Source of the DNA: Streptomyces sp. NBC_00569 | GTDB taxonomy: Bacteria > Actinomycetota > Actinomycetes > Streptomycetales > Streptomycetaceae | Assembly: GCF_036345255.1 (NCBI RefSeq) | Contig: NZ_CP107783.1 | Coordinates: forward strand, 6,990,001 to 7,054,000 | Length of the DNA stretch: 64,000 nucleotides | Reading direction: 5' to 3' | In this document: piece after piece, positions 43,676 through 52,987 of the stretch | Numbering within the stretch: the stretch's first letter is position 1 | Layout: each line of letters opens with the position of its first letter | Made by a program: the position numbers and the translations under genes | Notes under the pieces: generated by a model | Seen by the model: the letters and a program-made list of their open reading frames with translations, nothing else | The model's database searches: none | Told to the model about the DNA's origin: nothing

Positions 43676-43735
43676 GCACCAAGCCCGGAGCCCGGGTCCC
43701 ACATGAAGGTGGGACCCGGGCTCCGGGCTTGGTGC
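43676..43735. terminator. 27-bp perfect hairpin, bidirectional terminator
   Basis: Arms at 43676-43702 and 43709-43735 are exact complements with a 6-base loop (ATGAAG). It lies between the convergent RND and nadA genes. Together with the 374-431 palindrome it is one of the two strongest stems in the window. Confidence 0.95.
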
Positions 43736-43746
43736 GGCCTTCGCGC

Positions 43747-44928
43747 CTACGGCAGCGCCAGCATCCGCTCCAGCGCCTGCTTCGCGAACTGCTCGGTCTC
43801 GCGGTCGACCTCGATCCGGTTGACCAGGTTGCCCTCGGCCAGGGACTCCAGGGTCCACACCAGATGCGGCAGGTCGATGCGGTTCATCGTCGAGCAGAAG
43901 CAGACCGTCTTGTCGAGGAAGACGATCTCCTTGTCGGGGTGCGCGTTGGCTAGGCGCCGCACCAGGTTGAGCTCGGTGCCGATCGCCCACTTCGACCCGG
44001 CAGGGGCCGCGTCGAGGGCCTTGATGATGTACTCCGTCGAGCCGACCTCGTCCGCCGCGGCGACGACCTCGTGCTTGCACTCGGGGTGTACCAGGACCCG
44101 TACGCCGGGGATCCGCTCGCGGACGTCGTTGACCGAGTCGATCGAGAAGCGCCCGTGCACCGAGCAGTGCCCGCGCCACAGGATCATCTTCGCGTTCCGC
44201 AGCTCCTCGGCGGTCAGGCCGCCGTTCGGCTTGTGCGGGTTGTACAGGACGCAGTCCTCCAGGGACATCCCCATGTCCCGCACGGCGGTGTTGCGCCCGA
44301 GGTGCTGGTCCGGCAGGAAGAGCACCTTCTCGCCCTGCTCGAAGGCCCAGTCGAGGGCCCTCTTCGCGTTCGACGAGGTGCAGATCGTGCCGCCGTGCTT
44401 GCCGGTGAACGCCTTGATGTCCGCGGAGGAGTTCATGTACGAGACGGGCACGACCTGCTCGGCGATGCCGGCCTCGGTCAGCACGTCCCAGCACTCGGCG
44501 ACCTGCTCGGCGGTGGCCATGTCGGCCATGGAGCACCCGGCGGCCAGGTCGGGCAGGACCACCTTCTGGTCGTCGCCGGTGAGGATGTCGGCGGACTCGG
44601 CCATGAAGTGCACACCGCAGAAGACGATGTACTCGGCCTCGGGCCGGGCGGCCGCGTCGCGGGCGAGCTTGAAGGAGTCGCCGGTGACGTCCGCGAACTG
44701 GATGACCTCGTCGCGCTGGTAGTGGTGGCCGAGAACGAAGACCTTGTCCCCGAGCTTCTCCTTGGCCGCGCGGGCGCGCTCCACCAGGTCCGGGTCGGAC
44801 GGGGAGGGCAGGTCTCCAGGGCACTCCACACCGCGCTCGCTCCTCGGGTCGGCCTCGCGGCCGAGCAGCAGGAGGGCCAGCGGAGTCGGCTGAACATCCA
44901 GGTCAACGGGGGTCTGGGCCGTGGTCAC
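43747..44928 (-). CDS. nadA: quinolinate synthase
   Basis: Fe4S4 enzyme that condenses iminoaspartate with dihydroxyacetone phosphate to form quinolinate, a step in NAD synthesis. Cysteines typical of the cluster are seen in FCGVHFMAE and VCFCSTMNRI, with HPECKHEVV between. The GTG at 44928 gives 393 residues and has AAAGGG upstream; another GTG nine bases earlier would overlap that ribosome-binding site. Three similar palindromic elements lie 46 to 115 bases upstream and may bind an NAD regulator. No nadB or nadC is adjacent. Confidence 0.95.
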   Translation of the reverse strand: MTTAQTPVDLDVQPTPLALLLLGREADPRSERGVECPGDLPSPSDPDLVERARAAKEKLGDKVFVLGHHYQRDEVIQFADVTGDSFKLARDAAARPEAEYIVFCGVHFMAESADILTGDDQKVVLPDLAAGCSMADMATAEQVAECWDVLTEAGIAEQVVPVSYMNSSADIKAFTGKHGGTICTSSNAKRALDWAFEQGEKVLFLPDQHLGRNTAVRDMGMSLEDCVLYNPHKPNGGLTAEELRNAKMILWRGHCSVHGRFSIDSVNDVRERIPGVRVLVHPECKHEVVAAADEVGSTEYIIKALDAAPAGSKWAIGTELNLVRRLANAHPDKEIVFLDKTVCFCSTMNRIDLPHLVWTLESLAEGNLVNRIEVDRETEQFAKQALERMLALP

Positions 44929-44973
44929 GTCACGCACCCTTTCTTGTTATGACATTCGTGCGGCGAGGCTTCT

Positions 44974-45043
44974 CGTCGAAATGACGCTATCTATCATAAC
45001 TGCTTCACGTCAGAATGACGATGGCCATCGTGTCGATGTGACG
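44974..45043. promoter_or_regulatory. three related 13-bp palindromes upstream of nadA
   Basis: CGTCGAAATGACG (44974-44986) and CGTCAGAATGACG (45008-45020) are near-identical; TGTCGATGTGACG (45031-45043) is a weaker copy (10 of 13 like the first). Starts are 34 and 23 bases apart, close to whole helical turns. GTC..GAC symmetry suggests a dimeric regulator near the nadA promoter. The rest of the 288-base spacer up to the Fe-S carrier gene contains nothing else clear. Confidence 0.6.
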
Positions 45044-45216
45044 CAATCCGCGCGGACCGGCCCGTGCCCCCCGCGCGCGGGGTGTGCGAGCATGAAAGGG
45101 CAAGGAAGCCGAACTCGCCGAAAGGCGAAACACGAGCGCCAGGGCCGGAATGAAACCGCGGCCCCGCCGGTTGGAACGTCGGCAAGCAGTCTCCGTACAA
45201 CCCTGGAGAGAAGCAG

Positions 45217-45573
45217 ATGTCCGTATCGGACGAGACCACCACCGTGAGCGACGGCATCCTCCTGTCCGACGCCGCCGCGGCCAAGGTCAAGGCCCTCCTT
45301 GACCAGGAAGGGCGCGACGACCTGGCGCTGCGCGTCGCCGTACAGCCCGGAGGCTGCTCCGGCCTGCGTTACCAGCTCTTCTTCGACGAGCGCTCCCTCG
45401 ACGGGGACGTCGTGAAGGACTTCGGTGGCGTCAAGGTCGTCACCGACCGCATGAGCGCCCCGTACCTGGGCGGCGCCTCCGTCGACTTCGTCGACACCAT
45501 CGAGAAGCAGGGCTTCACGATCGACAACCCGAACGCCACGGGCTCCTGCGCCTGCGGCGACTCGTTCAGCTGA
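45217..45573 (+). CDS. erpA: A-type iron-sulfur cluster carrier (HesB/IscA/ErpA)
   Basis: A small carrier that receives and passes Fe-S clusters to apoproteins. The three cluster cysteines are C47 (GGCSGL), C111 and C113 (SCACGDSFS). The 118-residue length is normal. The ATG has GGAGAG upstream. It lies divergent from nadA, whose product is itself an Fe4S4 enzyme, and near lipA-type and cysteine desulfurase genes in the wider window. The precise name (ErpA versus IscA) cannot be decided from sequence alone. Confidence 0.93.
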   Translation: MSVSDETTTVSDGILLSDAAAAKVKALLDQEGRDDLALRVAVQPGGCSGLRYQLFFDERSLDGDVVKDFGGVKVVTDRMSAPYLGGASVDFVDTIEKQGFTIDNPNATGSCACGDSFS

Positions 45574-45591
45574 GCCTGAGCCTGTACCTGA

Positions 45592-45633
45592 ACGAAGCGG
45601 CGGTTCCCCCTCGAAGGGGAACCGCCGCTTCGT
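45592..45633. terminator. bidirectional terminator
   Basis: Arms at 45592-45609 and 45616-45633 are exact complements (18 bp) with a 6-base loop, between the Fe-S carrier gene and the convergent gene at 45647. Confidence 0.93.
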
Positions 45634-45646
45634 GTTTCGTCGCGGG

Positions 45647-47128
45647 TCAGCTCTGCGGCGCCGGCTCGAGCCCCCGCTTGCCGTCCGCGTGCGGCACCGC
45701 CCTGTCCCCGGAGTCCACGACCTTCCGGCCGTCGAGCGGCTCGTCCAGCGTCACCGGCAGCGTGTAGAACTTCGCCATCGCGATGCAGACCGTGCCCTTC
45801 TTCCGCGTCTCCGTGACCTTCAGGGCGACCTTGCCGTCCCGCTCCGTCGCGGTGGCCGTGTAGGTGCTGCACACGCCGCCCGTGAAGTGCGCCGTCAGCG
45901 TCCGCCCGTCCACCGTGTAACTGTCGGGGCGCACGTCGCGGGTGTCGGTCCCCGGGGCGCCGGGCCTGACACTGGGCCGCGGGCTCGGCTTGTCGGTCGG
46001 CCCCGGCGCGTGCGGCGACGTCAGGAACTTCGGGTCCACCGCGGGATGCGTCACCGTGAACGCCGCCTGCCCGCCCTGCGGCCTCACCTGGAACAGCCAC
46101 GACGGTACGAGGATCTGCCGCCCCTGCGTGAACTGCGCCGCGAGGCCGAACGTGGCCCCGGTGACATGGACGGGCTCCGCCGCGGGCAGCTTGGTCGGCG
46201 CCTTGCACGGCGCCTCGTCCCGCTCCTTCACCGGCACCGGGCTCGCACAGCCTCCGATACCGACGCGGCCGGCCCCGACCGCCGCGGAGTTGAGGAGATC
46301 GAGCGTCTTCTGCGCACTGATCACGGGGTACGTGTCACCCTTGACCGGCTTCTTCAACTGGCCGCTGCCGCCGACCACTTGACCGTCCGGGCCGACCTGT
46401 ACGCCCGTGGTCCAGCCGTACGTGGGCAGGTTGCCGACGCGGGGCTCCGCGTTCACCACCCGTATCGCGCCCATCAGTTGGCGCGCGTCGATCTTCGCGT
46501 CGTCCTGGCCGAGCGTCTTGAACACCGGAGCGGCCGCCTTCTTCGCGGCGTCCTCACTCACGGCGTCCCCGGTGCTGCCGTTCCCCGGCGCCTCGGTGCA
46601 CCGGGCGGGGCTCGCGCACTTGTGGCCCGCGGACGGTGCGTAGCGCGCGTACGTCCAGGCGCCGGGAGCCCGCTCGGTCACCTGGAGCGAGGGGCCCGAG
46701 CCGTCCTTCGCCGGACCCACCTTCCAGGCGCCGTTCTCCAGGCGCGGGGTGCCCTGCGCGTCGAGCGTCCTGGCGAGCGCGGCGACATCGGCCGCGGTCA
46801 CCTTGCCCTCGCTCCGGTAGACGGGGGCGTCGCCGGGGCCCGTGGGGAGTTTGCCGTCGGCCCGGTAACGGGTGCCGTTCGGGTCGGGCTCGCCCGGCGC
46901 GATTCCCGAGGTGGAGCCCGTGCCGCCCTCGCGGTAGCCGTCCAGGGCCAGTGGCGGGGGAGTGGAGTCGTCGCCGGCCGCCGGACTCCCGCCTCGGCCG
47001 TCGCCGCCGGCCGAGGTCGCCGCGAAATACGCGCCACCGCCACCGACGAGGAGTACCGCTGCCGCGACCGAGGCGACGGCCAGCGGGGACCGCCCCCGGT
47101 GTCGATCCTGCGTCTGCTCGGTGCTCAC
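45647..47128 (-). CDS. membrane-anchored extracellular protein of unknown function
   Basis: A 493-residue protein with a short basic head and a single N-terminal membrane helix (about 16-37, VASVAAAVLLVGGGGAYFAA). The rest is likely outside the membrane: Gly/Pro/Asp-rich linkers, two cysteine pairs (GHKCASPARC, then GGCASP with APCKAP) and a TETRKKGTVCIAMAKF segment near the end. No family is recognised. It may be tethered in the envelope; no enzymatic motif is visible. It lies downstream of a small unknown gene and convergent with the Fe-S carrier gene. Confidence 0.8.
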   Translation of the reverse strand: MSTEQTQDRHRGRSPLAVASVAAAVLLVGGGGAYFAATSAGGDGRGGSPAAGDDSTPPPLALDGYREGGTGSTSGIAPGEPDPNGTRYRADGKLPTGPGDAPVYRSEGKVTAADVAALARTLDAQGTPRLENGAWKVGPAKDGSGPSLQVTERAPGAWTYARYAPSAGHKCASPARCTEAPGNGSTGDAVSEDAAKKAAAPVFKTLGQDDAKIDARQLMGAIRVVNAEPRVGNLPTYGWTTGVQVGPDGQVVGGSGQLKKPVKGDTYPVISAQKTLDLLNSAAVGAGRVGIGGCASPVPVKERDEAPCKAPTKLPAAEPVHVTGATFGLAAQFTQGRQILVPSWLFQVRPQGGQAAFTVTHPAVDPKFLTSPHAPGPTDKPSPRPSVRPGAPGTDTRDVRPDSYTVDGRTLTAHFTGGVCSTYTATATERDGKVALKVTETRKKGTVCIAMAKFYTLPVTLDEPLDGRKVVDSGDRAVPHADGKRGLEPAPQS

Positions 47129-47248
47129 CGCATCGCTCCTTCTCTGCCGCGTCGTACGCCGTATCCCCTGTACGGGGGACAGCGATGGGACGCGGCGGGG
47201 GAGCGCGCGGTTCCCTCCTCGCTCCCCAGGGCCCGCGCGGGGGCCTCT

Positions 47249-47461
47249 CTAGTCCCCGTAGTCGGACATCGAGTCGATGAGCCGCGCGGACTTGGAGGGC
47301 ACGACGACGCCGTGAGGGAGGGAGGGGGCGACGGGAGTCTGCTTGTCCTTGGCGGAGGCCGTCCAGTGCGGGGCCATTCGGGCGCAGTCGCCGCGCAGGG
47401 ACGCGAGGCCGCCTTCCAGGTCGAGCGGCGCGGACGCGGTGCGGACCTTGAGGTTCGTCAT
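47249..47461 (-). CDS. small hypothetical protein (70 aa)
   Basis: A short protein with no recognisable motif (MTNLKVRTASAPLDLEGG, then ending SARLIDSMSDYGD). It has no strong ribosome-binding site, and the C-terminus is slightly acidic. It is divergent from the adenosine-kinase-like gene, with 133 bases between start codons, and it lies 120 bases upstream of the membrane-anchored gene on the same strand. The frame has streptomycete-like codon bias, so it is kept as a possible gene. Confidence 0.5.
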   Translation of the reverse strand: MTNLKVRTASAPLDLEGGLASLRGDCARMAPHWTASAKDKQTPVAPSLPHGVVVPSKSARLIDSMSDYGD

Positions 47462-47594
47462 AAAGAAACGCTATGCGGGTCCGACCATGCGAAGAAAGAC
47501 CTACTATCGGGTAATTTTGCCTCTTCAGTCGGACGGACGCGACCCGGTAGCGTAAAGCGTCAACCCCCTCCGCTCAGGAAGACGTGACCACGCC

Positions 47595-48569
47595 GTGCGT
47601 ATCGCAGTCACCGGCTCCATCGCCACCGACCACCTCATGACCTTCCCCGGCCGCTTCGCCGACCAGCTGGTCGCGGATCAGCTGCACACGGTCTCCCTCT
47701 CCTTCCTCGTCGACAACCTCGACGTCCGCCGGGGCGGTGTCGGCGCGAACATCGCGTTCGGCATGGGGCAGCTGGGCACGGACCCGATCCTGGTCGGCGC
47801 CGCGGGCTCCGACTTCGACGAGTACCGCGCCTGGCTCGACCGGCACGGCGTGGACACCGACTCCGTCCGCATCTCCGAGGTCCTGCACACGGCCCGCTTC
47901 GTCTGCACCACGGACGCCGACCACAACCAGATCGGCTCCTTCTACACGGGCGCCATGAGCGAGGCCCGCCTCATCGAGCTGCAGTCCGTCGCCGAGCGCG
48001 TCGGCGGCCTCGATCTGGTGCTGATCGGCGCGGACGACCCGGAGGGCATGCTCCGCCACACGGAGGAGTGCCGCTCGCGCTCCATCCCGTTCGCCGCGGA
48101 CTTCTCGCAGCAGATCGCCCGGATGAACGGCGACGAGATCCGCACGCTCCTGGACGGCGCGACGTACCTCTTCTCGAACGAGTACGAGAAGGGCCTCATC
48201 GAGAGCAAGACCGGCTGGACCGACGAGGAGATCCTCGGCAAGGTCGGCCACCGCGTCACGACCCTCGGCTCGCGCGGCGTCCGCATCGAGAGCGCCGGCG
48301 AGGACCCGATCGAGGTCGGCTGCGCCGAGGAGGAGGCCAAGGTCGACCCGACCGGCGTCGGCGACGCCTTCCGCGCGGGCTTCCTGTCCGGCCTGGCCTG
48401 GGGCGTCGGCCACGAGCGCGCCGCCCAGGTCGGCTGCATGCTCGCCACGCTGGTCATCGAGACCCTCGGCACGCAGGAGTACCAGCTGCGCCGCGGCCAC
48501 TTCATGGACCGCTTCACCAAGGCGTACGGCCACGAGGCCGCGGCCGAGGTCCAGCAGTACCTGAAGTAG
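47595..48569 (+). CDS. adoK: PfkB-family carbohydrate/adenosine kinase
   Basis: Ribokinase-type kinase of 324 residues. The ATP/anion-hole signature DPTGVGDAFRAGF is near residue 255, and the N-terminal half contains SIATDHLMTFPGRF and the GGVGANIAFGMGQLG motif. The whole sequence is very close in character to mycobacterial adenosine kinase (AdoK), which phosphorylates adenosine to AMP; I recall that gene also lies near ctaC-qcr genes in Mycobacterium. The GTG start has AGGAA about 14 bases upstream, which is a long spacing. It is followed immediately by the convergent desulfurase-TusA gene (5 bases between stops). Confidence 0.88.
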   Translation: MRIAVTGSIATDHLMTFPGRFADQLVADQLHTVSLSFLVDNLDVRRGGVGANIAFGMGQLGTDPILVGAAGSDFDEYRAWLDRHGVDTDSVRISEVLHTARFVCTTDADHNQIGSFYTGAMSEARLIELQSVAERVGGLDLVLIGADDPEGMLRHTEECRSRSIPFAADFSQQIARMNGDEIRTLLDGATYLFSNEYEKGLIESKTGWTDEEILGKVGHRVTTLGSRGVRIESAGEDPIEVGCAEEEAKVDPTGVGDAFRAGFLSGLAWGVGHERAAQVGCMLATLVIETLGTQEYQLRRGHFMDRFTKAYGHEAAAEVQQYLK

Positions 48570-48574
48570 TCCCG

Positions 48575-49963
48575 TCAGGAGAGCCGGCGGACCACATAGG
48601 CGGCACCGCGCTCCGCCGGCTCCTCCCCGACGTACTCCTGGCTCCGCATCTCGCACCACGCCGGGATGTCGAGCCGCGCCGCCTCGTCGTCGGCGAGCAC
48701 GGTCACGGTCCCGCCCACCGGCACGTCCCCGATCACCTTCGCCAGCTCGATGACGGGGATCGGGCACCGCTTGCCGAGCGCGTCGACCACGAGCGAGGGC
48801 GCACTCGCCGGCGCGGGGGCGGGCGCGGTCACGGCCGTCGCCCCCAGCCGCTCCCGTACCGACGCCACCGTCCCCGGCAGCACCCCGAGGAACCGCTCGA
48901 CGTCGTCCCCGGCCGTCCCGAGCGGCAGCGACACCCGTACGTTCCCCTCGCTCAGCACCCCCATCGCCTTGAGCACATGGCTCGGCGTCAGCGTGCTGCT
49001 CGTGCATGACGATCCGGACGAAACAGAAAAACCGGCCCGGTCCAGCTCGTGCAGCAGAGTCTCTCCATCGACATAGAGACAGGAGAAGGTCACCACGTGC
49101 GGCAGCCGCCGCACCGGGTCGCCCACCACCTCGACATCGGGCACGAGCCCCGGCACGCGGGCCCGGATCCGCTCCGTCAACTCCCGCAGCCGCGCGTCCT
49201 CCTCGGCGGCCTCGGCCCGCACCGCCCGCAGTGAGGCCACCGCCGCCACGACGGCCGGAATGTTCTCGAACCCGGCCGCCCGCCCCGACTCCCGCTCGTC
49301 GGCCGGGCCTTGGGCCGCGAACCGCACCCCCTTGCGCACGACGAGCAGCCCTACGCCCGCCGGGCCGCCCCACTTGTGCGCGCTGCCCGCGAGCAGCGAC
49401 CAGTCGCCCTCGACCGGCCCCCACGCGAGCGACTGCGCCGCGTCCACGAGCAGGGGCACCCCGGCGGCCCGGCACGCCGCGGCGACCTCGGCCACCGGCT
49501 GCACCGTCCCCACCTCGTGGTTGGCGGACTGGAGACAGGCGAGCGCCGTGTCCTCCCTGAGCGCGTCGGCGTACGCGCCGGGGGAGACGGAACCGGCCCG
49601 GTCCACGCCCACCTCGGTCACCGAACCGCCCTCCGCCTCCAGCGCGGCAGCCGAATGGAGTACCGAGGAGTGCTCGACCGCGGAAACCACCAGGTGCCGG
49701 CCGACACGCCGGCGCCCCGCGAGCGCGCCGGAGATTCCCGCATGCACGGCGCGCGTCCCCGAAGGGGTGAAAACAAGCTCATCCGGGCGGCAGCCCACGG
49801 CGTCCGCGGCGGCCTCACGGGCCGCGTCCAGCAGCAGCCGGGCCCGCCTCCCCTCGCGGTAGAGCCGGGCGGGGTCGGCCCACCCCTCGTCGAGCGAGGC
49901 GAGCAGCGCCTGCCGGGCCACGGGGTGCAGGGGAGCGGAGGAGGCAGCGTCGAAGTAGGACAC
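48575..49963 (-). CDS. cysteine desulfurase fused to a TusA domain
   Basis: The first 370 residues are a NifS/IscS-type PLP desulfurase: H196-K197 (AGSAHKWGG) binds PLP and C320 (SSGSSCTSS) carries the persulfide. After a Pro/Ala linker (380-390), residues 391-462 are a TusA domain with C400 in GKRCPIPVIELAK. Such a fusion would hand the persulfide to the relay protein in cis for tRNA thiolation, molybdopterin or Fe-S synthesis. The GTG at 49963 begins VSYFDAAS; no strong ribosome-binding site is seen. It is divergent from ctaC. Confidence 0.92.
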   Translation of the reverse strand: MSYFDAASSAPLHPVARQALLASLDEGWADPARLYREGRRARLLLDAAREAAADAVGCRPDELVFTPSGTRAVHAGISGALAGRRRVGRHLVVSAVEHSSVLHSAAALEAEGGSVTEVGVDRAGSVSPGAYADALREDTALACLQSANHEVGTVQPVAEVAAACRAAGVPLLVDAAQSLAWGPVEGDWSLLAGSAHKWGGPAGVGLLVVRKGVRFAAQGPADERESGRAAGFENIPAVVAAVASLRAVRAEAAEEDARLRELTERIRARVPGLVPDVEVVGDPVRRLPHVVTFSCLYVDGETLLHELDRAGFSVSSGSSCTSSTLTPSHVLKAMGVLSEGNVRVSLPLGTAGDDVERFLGVLPGTVASVRERLGATAVTAPAPAPASAPSLVVDALGKRCPIPVIELAKVIGDVPVGGTVTVLADDEAARLDIPAWCEMRSQEYVGEEPAERGAAYVVRRLS

Positions 49964-50183
49964 ACCGCAACGGTAAGGCCCCGGGTGGGCGAGGCGTCGG
50001 GCCAGGGGCGCGGAGTACGGTCCGGCCCGCTGCCCGGAGCGCGCGCCCGCCGGACCGCCCGCGCCCGGCGGACATGCCCCCGATTCCCCGTCAGATCCCC
50101 CCGGAACAGCAAGTTCCACCCCTTCTGAGTGACCCGCGGCGCGTTAGGCACCCTCCCCGCGCGACCCCAAATAGCGTCCAGTA

Positions 50184-50212
50184 GGGTTTGGTCCGCATAA
50201 ACATCCAAACCC
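50184..50212. promoter_or_regulatory. inverted repeat at the ctaC promoter
   Basis: GGGTTTGG (50184-50191) and CCAAACCC (50205-50212) flank 13 bases that include CATAAA (50197-50202), a -10-like hexamer, about 90 bases upstream of ctaC. It fits an operator over the promoter or a hairpin in the leader. The rest of the 331-base region between the desulfurase and ctaC starts shows no other clear feature. Confidence 0.45.
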
Positions 50213-50294
50213 CTGCCCGTGTGCCAGGGCGGCGAGCGACCAGCGAGACGGCCGTAGCCAACCAGCGCGGGCGAGACTCTCGGGAAGGCGCTAC

Positions 50295-51254
50295 GTGAGT
50301 CCCAACGGCTCCGACCGCTCGTCGCGGCGCCCGATGCGGCGGAAGCTGCCGCAGGTGCTGACTGCGGGCCTGATCCTGGTCACCGCTACTGGTTGCACAT
50401 ACAAGGACTTCCCTCGTCTTGGTATGCCGACCCCGGTTACGGAAGAAGGTCCCAGGATCCTCTCCCTCTGGCAGGGCTCGTGGGCGGCAGCGCTCGCCAC
50501 GGGTGTCCTTGTCTGGGGCCTGATCCTGTGGAGCATCATCTTCCACCGGCGCAGCCGCACCAAGATCGAGGTACCAACGCAGACGCGGTACAACATGCCG
50601 CTAGAGGCGCTGTACACGGTTGTACCGCTCATCATCGTCTCGGTCCTCTTCTACTTCACGGCACGAGACGAGTCGAAGCTCCTCAGCCTCGCCGACAAGC
50701 CGGCCCACACCATCAACGTGGTCGGCTATCAGTGGAGCTGGGGCTTCAACTACATCGAGAACGTGCCCGGCTCCACGGGTGACGCGAAGACCTCGAAGGA
50801 GCTGGCCGGCATTCCGGACCGCTTCATCGAGGACTTCCCGGCGAACGCCGGCGGCGTCTACGAGGCCGGTACGCCGGCATCGAAGAACCCGCAGACGAAG
50901 AACCCCGGCCCCACCCTCTGGCTCCCCAAGGGCGAGAAGGTCCGGTTCGTCCTCACCTCGCGCGACGTCATCCACGACTTCTGGGTGGTGCCGTTCCTGA
51001 TGAAGCAGGACGTCATTCCGGGCCACACCAACGCCTTCGAGGTGACCCCCAACCGGGAGGGCACCTTCCTGGGCAAGTGCGCCGAGCTCTGCGGCGTCGA
51101 CCACTCGCGCATGCTGTTCAACGTGAAGGTCGTCTCCCCTGAGCGCTACCAGCAGCACCTCAAGGACCTGGCGAAGAAGGGGCAGACCGGTTACATCCCG
51201 TCCGGCATCGCGCAGACGAGCCACGAGAAGAACCGGGAGACGAACAACCTGTGA
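50295..51254 (+). CDS. ctaC: cytochrome c oxidase subunit II
   Basis: Subunit of the aa3 terminal oxidase that takes electrons from cytochrome c via the CuA center. Lipobox-like TATGC (C34) follows a hydrophobic segment, then two membrane helices (about 55-78 and 105-125). CuA ligands include C262, C266, H270 and M273 ([12 protein letters not shown]), with an earlier His in DVIHDFW. The GTG has GGGAAGG upstream. It overlaps ctaD in GTGA. Confidence 0.97.
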   Translation: MSPNGSDRSSRRPMRRKLPQVLTAGLILVTATGCTYKDFPRLGMPTPVTEEGPRILSLWQGSWAAALATGVLVWGLILWSIIFHRRSRTKIEVPTQTRYNMPLEALYTVVPLIIVSVLFYFTARDESKLLSLADKPAHTINVVGYQWSWGFNYIENVPGSTGDAKTSKELAGIPDRFIEDFPANAGGVYEAGTPASKNPQTKNPGPTLWLPKGEKVRFVLTSRDVIHDFWVVPFLMKQDVIPGHTNAFEVTPNREGTFLGKCAELCGVDHSRMLFNVKVVSPERYQQHLKDLAKKGQTGYIPSGIAQTSHEKNRETNNL

Positions 51255-52987
51255 GCATCCTCAACGAACCCCAGGGTGCCGCCGCAGCTGACGACTCGTA
51301 CGAGAACGAGCTGCCGGTCAGGCGCAAGCAGCCGGGGAATGTCGTCGTCAAGTGGCTGACCACCACTGACCACAAGACGATCGGCACGCTCTACCTGGTC
51401 ACGTCGTTCGCGTTCTTCTGCATCGGCGGACTCATGGCGCTCTTCATGCGCGCCGAACTCGCTCGTCCCGGCAACCAGATCATGTCGAACGAGCAGTTCA
51501 ACCAGGCGTTCACGATGCACGGCACGATCATGCTGCTGATGTTCGCGACGCCGCTGTTCGCCGGATTCGCGAACTGGATCATGCCGCTGCAGATCGGCGC
51601 GCCCGACGTGGCGTTCCCGCGGCTGAACATGTTCGCGTACTGGCTCTACCTCTTCGGCTCGCTCATCGCGGTCGGCGGCTTCCTCACCCCGCAGGGTGCG
51701 GCCGACTTCGGCTGGTTCGCCTACAGCCCGCTCTCGGACGCCGTCCGCTCGCCGGGCATCGGCGCCGACATGTGGATCATGGGTCTGGCCTTCTCCGGCT
51801 TCGGCACGATCCTCGGCTCGGTCAACTTCATCACCACGATCATCTGCATGCGCGCACCCGGCATGACGATGTTCCGTATGCCGATCTTCGTGTGGAACGT
51901 GCTGCTGACCGGTGTGCTGGTCCTGCTGGCCTTCCCGGTCCTGGCCGCCGCGCTGTTCGCCCTGGAGGCGGACCGCAAGTTCGGTGCCCATGTGTTCGAC
52001 GCCAGTAATGGCGGCGCCTTGCTATGGCAACACCTCTTCTGGTTCTTCGGCCATCCAGAGGTGTACATCATCGCGTTGCCATTCTTCGGAATCATTTCCG
52101 AAGTGATCCCGGTGTTCTCGAGAAAGCCGATGTTCGGCTACTCGGGCCTGATCGGCGCGACCATCGCGATCGCGGGTCTCTCCGTGACCGTGTGGGCGCA
52201 CCACATGTACGTCACCGGCGGCGTGCTGTTGCCGTTCTTCTCCTTCATGACGTTCCTCATCGCCGTACCGACAGGCGTGAAGTTCTTCAACTGGATCGGC
52301 ACGATGTGGAAGGGCTCACTGTCCTTCGAGACACCGATGCTCTGGACGATCGGCTTCCTGATCACCTTCGTCTTCGGTGGTCTGACCGGCGTCATCCTGG
52401 CGGCCCCGCCGCTGGACTTCCACGTCTCGGACTCGTACTTCGTCGTCGCGCACTTCCACTACGTCGTCTTCGGCACCGTGGTCTTCGCGATGTTCGCCGG
52501 ATTCCACTTCTGGTGGCCGAAGTTCACGGGCAAGATGCTCGACGAGCGGCTCGGCAAGATCACGTTCTGGACGCTGTTCATCGGCTTCCACGGCACGTTC
52601 CTGGTGCAGCACTGGCTGGGCGTCGAGGGCATGCCGCGTCGTTACGCGGACTACCTCGCGGCCGACGGCTTCACCGCGCTGAACACGATCTCGACGATCT
52701 CCTCGTTCCTGCTCGGTCTGTCGATCCTGCCGTTCTTCTACAACGTGTGGAAGACCGCCAAGTACGGCAAGAAGGTCGAGGTCGACGACCCGTGGGGCTA
52801 CGGCCGTTCGCTCGAATGGGCGACGTCCTGCCCGCCGCCGCGGCACAACTTCCTCACCCTGCCGCGCATTCGCAGTGAATCGCCGGCGTTCGACCTGCAC
52901 CACCCGGAGATCGCCGCGATGGACCAGCTCCAGAACGGCGGCCACGGGGGCAACGCTCTCTCCGGTGGCAAGGAGGCCGGCAAGTGA
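51251..52987 (+). CDS. ctaD: cytochrome c oxidase subunit I
   Basis: The catalytic oxidase subunit (578 residues, 12 helices) carrying heme a, heme a3 and CuB. H268 and Y272 in [10 protein letters not shown] are the CuB ligand and its crosslinked tyrosine, WAHHMYV gives the other CuB histidines, and [13 protein letters not shown] the hemes' histidines. Its GTG overlaps the ctaC stop. The stretch over 252-291 contains about 13 A/T-ending or otherwise rare codons (for example AGT, AAT, TTG, CTA, AGA), out of character with the rest of the gene. Confidence 0.97.
   Translation: MSILNEPQGAAAADDSYENELPVRRKQPGNVVVKWLTTTDHKTIGTLYLVTSFAFFCIGGLMALFMRAELARPGNQIMSNEQFNQAFTMHGTIMLLMFATPLFAGFANWIMPLQIGAPDVAFPRLNMFAYWLYLFGSLIAVGGFLTPQGAADFGWFAYSPLSDAVRSPGIGADMWIMGLAFSGFGTILGSVNFITTIICMRAPGMTMFRMPIFVWNVLLTGVLVLLAFPVLAAALFALEADRKFGAHVFDASNGGALLWQHLFWFFGHPEVYIIALPFFGIISEVIPVFSRKPMFGYSGLIGATIAIAGLSVTVWAHHMYVTGGVLLPFFSFMTFLIAVPTGVKFFNWIGTMWKGSLSFETPMLWTIGFLITFVFGGLTGVILAAPPLDFHVSDSYFVVAHFHYVVFGTVVFAMFAGFHFWWPKFTGKMLDERLGKITFWTLFIGFHGTFLVQHWLGVEGMPRRYADYLAADGFTALNTISTISSFLLGLSILPFFYNVWKTAKYGKKVEVDDPWGYGRSLEWATSCPPPRHNFLTLPRIRSESPAFDLHHPEIAAMDQLQNGGHGGNALSGGKEAGK

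Noticed and set aside
39549..43682. Very long open frame on the minus strand opposite the two-component regulator and RND genes
   Set aside because: It lies antisense to genes with clear motifs; very high GC leaves long open frames by chance. Its translation is compositionally biased and matches no family.
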